The notes under the pieces are model-generated. The model was not told the DNA's origin and did no database searches. It worked only from the letters and a program-made list of their open reading frames with translations. From Gammaproteobacteria bacterium (GTDB lineage Bacteria; Pseudomonadota; Gammaproteobacteria; Arenicellales; Poriferihabitantaceae), in contig VXPI01000255.1 of assembly GCA_009839585.1 (NCBI GenBank), forward strand, positions 1 to 6,419: a stretch of DNA of 6,419 nucleotides, written 5' to 3'. Position 1 is the first letter of the stretch; each line of letters begins with the position of its first letter. Positions 6,090-6,419 of the stretch are shown here, piece by piece. The position numbers and the translations under genes were made by a program.

Positions 6090-6419
6090 TCACAATAATT
6101 ATAGTTATACACTCGGGATTGATGTGGGAATTGCTTCCGTAGGCTGGGCGGTTCTCGGGGAAGATCGGATCATTGATTTGGGCGTTCGTGCATTTAACAA
6201 GGCTGAGACCGATAAGGAGGGCAAGCCGCTTAATGAGGCAAGGCGTACTGCTCGTCTAACACGTCGCCGATTGTCCCGGCGAGCGTCACGTCTAAAAAAG
6301 CTGAGACAACTATTCAAAGAAGAGGGGATCAATCCTACGAGTGGGAGTTCTTCAAGATGTCCAACTGACGACAAATATCAAGTTGAAGGTTGGTTGCAGA
6401 AACATCCACTATTTCAATC
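6079..6419 (+). CDS. cas9: Cas9 (type II-C), N-terminal part, runs off window end
   Basis: This is the first 113 codons of the RNA-guided DNA endonuclease Cas9. Residues 10-24 (YTLGIDVGIASVGWA) are the RuvC-I motif with catalytic Asp15. IIDLGVRAFNKAE (31-43) follows, then the arginine-rich bridge helix NEARRTARLTRRRLSRRASR (52-71) and LKKLRQLFKEEGIN (72-85). The order, spacing and wording closely parallel Neisseria meningitidis Cas9 (YILGLDIGIASVGWA, LIDLGVRVFERAE, MARRLARSVRRLTRRRA), which points to subtype II-C. The frame is intact to the last base; HNH, the other RuvC parts and the PAM-interacting domain lie outside. The ATG at 6079 is the only start close before the RuvC motif. The ribosome-binding site is weak (AGAG at 6066-6069). 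The tracrRNA gene ends its upstream side in divergent orientation, and cas1, cas2 and the array are expected downstream but not seen. Confidence 0.96.
   Translation, partial: MTSNHNNYSYTLGIDVGIASVGWAVLGEDRIIDLGVRAFNKAETDKEGKPLNEARRTARLTRRRLSRRASRLKKLRQLFKEEGINPTSGSSSRCPTDDKYQVEGWLQKHPLFQ

Noticed and set aside
5912..6112. 66-codon minus-strand open frame
   Set aside because: It covers the tracrRNA including its anti-repeat and terminator stem; the predicted peptide looks like nothing known and is explained by the RNA gene.
6105..6374. 89-codon minus-strand open frame
   Set aside because: It is the antisense shadow of the cas9 N-terminus, whose reading frame shows unmistakable conserved motifs.

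Overview
The window looks like a segment of a gammaproteobacterial chromosome that runs into the start of a CRISPR-Cas locus. MlaA, ApaH, an M18 aminopeptidase of 429 residues and GluQRS are ordinary proteobacterial housekeeping genes. ApaH and MlaA in particular resemble gammaproteobacterial proteins. No rRNA or tRNA is present to fix the genus.

Layout. At 51-578 (minus) lies a LysE/RhtB-type transporter that is shorter than its family and may be truncated. A gap of about 550 bases follows; it holds a plausible promoter and at most one small doubtful ORF. Three plus-strand genes come next: mlaA (1130-1933), apaH (2041-2856) and an M18 aminopeptidase (2934-4223). They are spaced 107 and 77 bases apart, so they may or may not share a transcript. 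A 96-base convergent gap with a long inverted repeat separates them from two minus-strand genes: gluQ (4320-5276) and, upstream of it, an uncharacterised exported protein (5323-5775).

From about 5811 the base composition falls to roughly one third G+C for about 110 bases, and the CRISPR-Cas locus begins. The plus-strand ORF opening at 6079 is unmistakably the N-terminus of Cas9 (RuvC-I motif and arginine-rich bridge helix, most like the Neisseria type II-C enzymes). It runs off the window end. Directly upstream, on the opposite strand at about 6054-5956, is a tracrRNA gene. It has a Neisseria-like anti-repeat, a very short middle hairpin and a strong intrinsic terminator. Its best promoter candidate overlaps the start of the cas9 coding sequence.

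How the parts work together. The tracrRNA should pair with a crRNA repeat whose sequence can largely be predicted from the anti-repeat, and load Cas9 for DNA cleavage. The CRISPR array and cas1/cas2 are not in the window and presumably lie beyond base 6419. The remaining genes are unrelated to defence: outer-membrane lipid asymmetry (mlaA), dinucleoside tetraphosphate turnover (apaH), peptide degradation (M18) and tRNA-Asp queuosine glutamylation (gluQ).
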